From contig JAMKCH010012395.1 of the NCBI GenBank assembly GCA_023653785.1, forward strand, positions 1 through 64,000: DNA of 64,000 nt, given 5' to 3'. Both the position numbers and the translations under genes were made by a program. The notes beneath the pieces are model-generated. The model saw nothing but the letters and a program-made list of their open reading frames with translations. It was not told where the DNA came from and made no database searches. Shown one piece after another: positions 63,880 through 64,000 of this stretch; position 1 is the stretch's first letter; every line of letters starts with the position of its first letter. This stretch comes from Ophioderma brevispina. Taxonomy: Eukaryota; Echinodermata; Ophiuroidea; Amphilepidida; Ophiodermatidae.

Positions 63880-64000
63880 AGGGGGGTGGAGCAGACACCA
63901 TGGCCTGCTTGCTTCGCTGATTTGAACCTTATCGAGCGTGCTGGGATGCCTTAGGCCAGCCATCAATTACAGGGACAATCTTCCTCAAACACTACAGGAG
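63880..64000 (+). pseudogene. Tc1-family transposase fragment, cut by the window end
   Basis: The plus strand reads VEQTPWPACFADLNLIER, equivalent to the WPxxSPDLNPIE block that carries the last catalytic Glu of Tc1 transposases. It then continues, after a frameshift, into a stretch equivalent to DNLPQTLQE. The last 25 bases closely match the reverse complement of 4445-4470 in the Tc1 pseudogene, so both belong to one subfamily. Upstream of about 63880 no transposase is recognisable, so the copy seems 5'-truncated; its 3' half lies outside the window. An in-frame TAG near 63950 and the frameshift show it is dead. Confidence 0.75.

Overview
This looks like AT-rich, non-coding DNA from a marine invertebrate nuclear genome. 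There are no bacterial-style gene arrays, no long ORFs and no operons. It has phase-conserved small exons with GT-AG borders, large introns, tRNA-derived SINEs, a CR1/L2-type LINE end, Tc1/mariner and hAT relics, many MITEs and many simple repeats. The transposon mix and a deuterostome-like LRR gene suggest an echinoderm or other invertebrate deuterostome, but this is an inference and no marker gene fixes the species.

The only host gene I can support runs on the plus strand. Three exons, at 15035-15106, 45949-46020 and 60894-60965, are each exactly 72 bp. Each is bounded by AG and GTAAGT or GTGAGT, begins and ends in phase 2, and encodes one leucine-rich repeat. They splice in frame and would be consecutive repeats of one LRR ectodomain. 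One-LRR-per-72-bp phase-2 exons are typical of LGR/relaxin-receptor-type GPCRs, but also occur in other LRR proteins such as Slit, peroxidasin and LRIG. The introns would be about 30.8 kb and 14.9 kb. Two weaker exon candidates (14405-14471 and 53837-53899) share compatible phases. The protein's signal peptide, transmembrane part and first and last exons are not visible here.

The introns and upstream DNA are a transposon graveyard. Left part (1-15 kb): a Tc1 transposase pseudogene on the minus strand (about 4313-5215), a reverse-transcriptase C-terminal relic on the minus strand (about 8937-9904) and a TA-flanked MITE (12067-12426). First large intron (15.1-45.9 kb): a head-to-tail duplication of about 4.7 kb (27042-31716 and 31717-37440). 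Its second copy carries a 1124-bp mariner-type insertion whose empty site survives in the first copy. The same intron holds a three-level nest (SINE in hAT in a long-inverted-repeat element, about 40470-42185), a 2.1-kb foldback element with tandem subrepeats in its arms (42273-44408), two minus-strand SINEs and a 25-unit GAGT microsatellite. Second intron (46.0-60.9 kb): a MITE (48195-48428), a mariner transposase C-terminal relic (about 51298-51567), a C22-T104 homopolymer block and a CR1/L2-type LINE 3' end (54046-54645). The last 3 kb holds tandem and inverted repeats, and the window ends inside a second copy of the Tc1 family.

No new multi-gene system is visible. The most interesting material is the exploded LRR gene, the datable nested insertions, and tandem copies whose many one-base indels may reflect assembly or consensus error.
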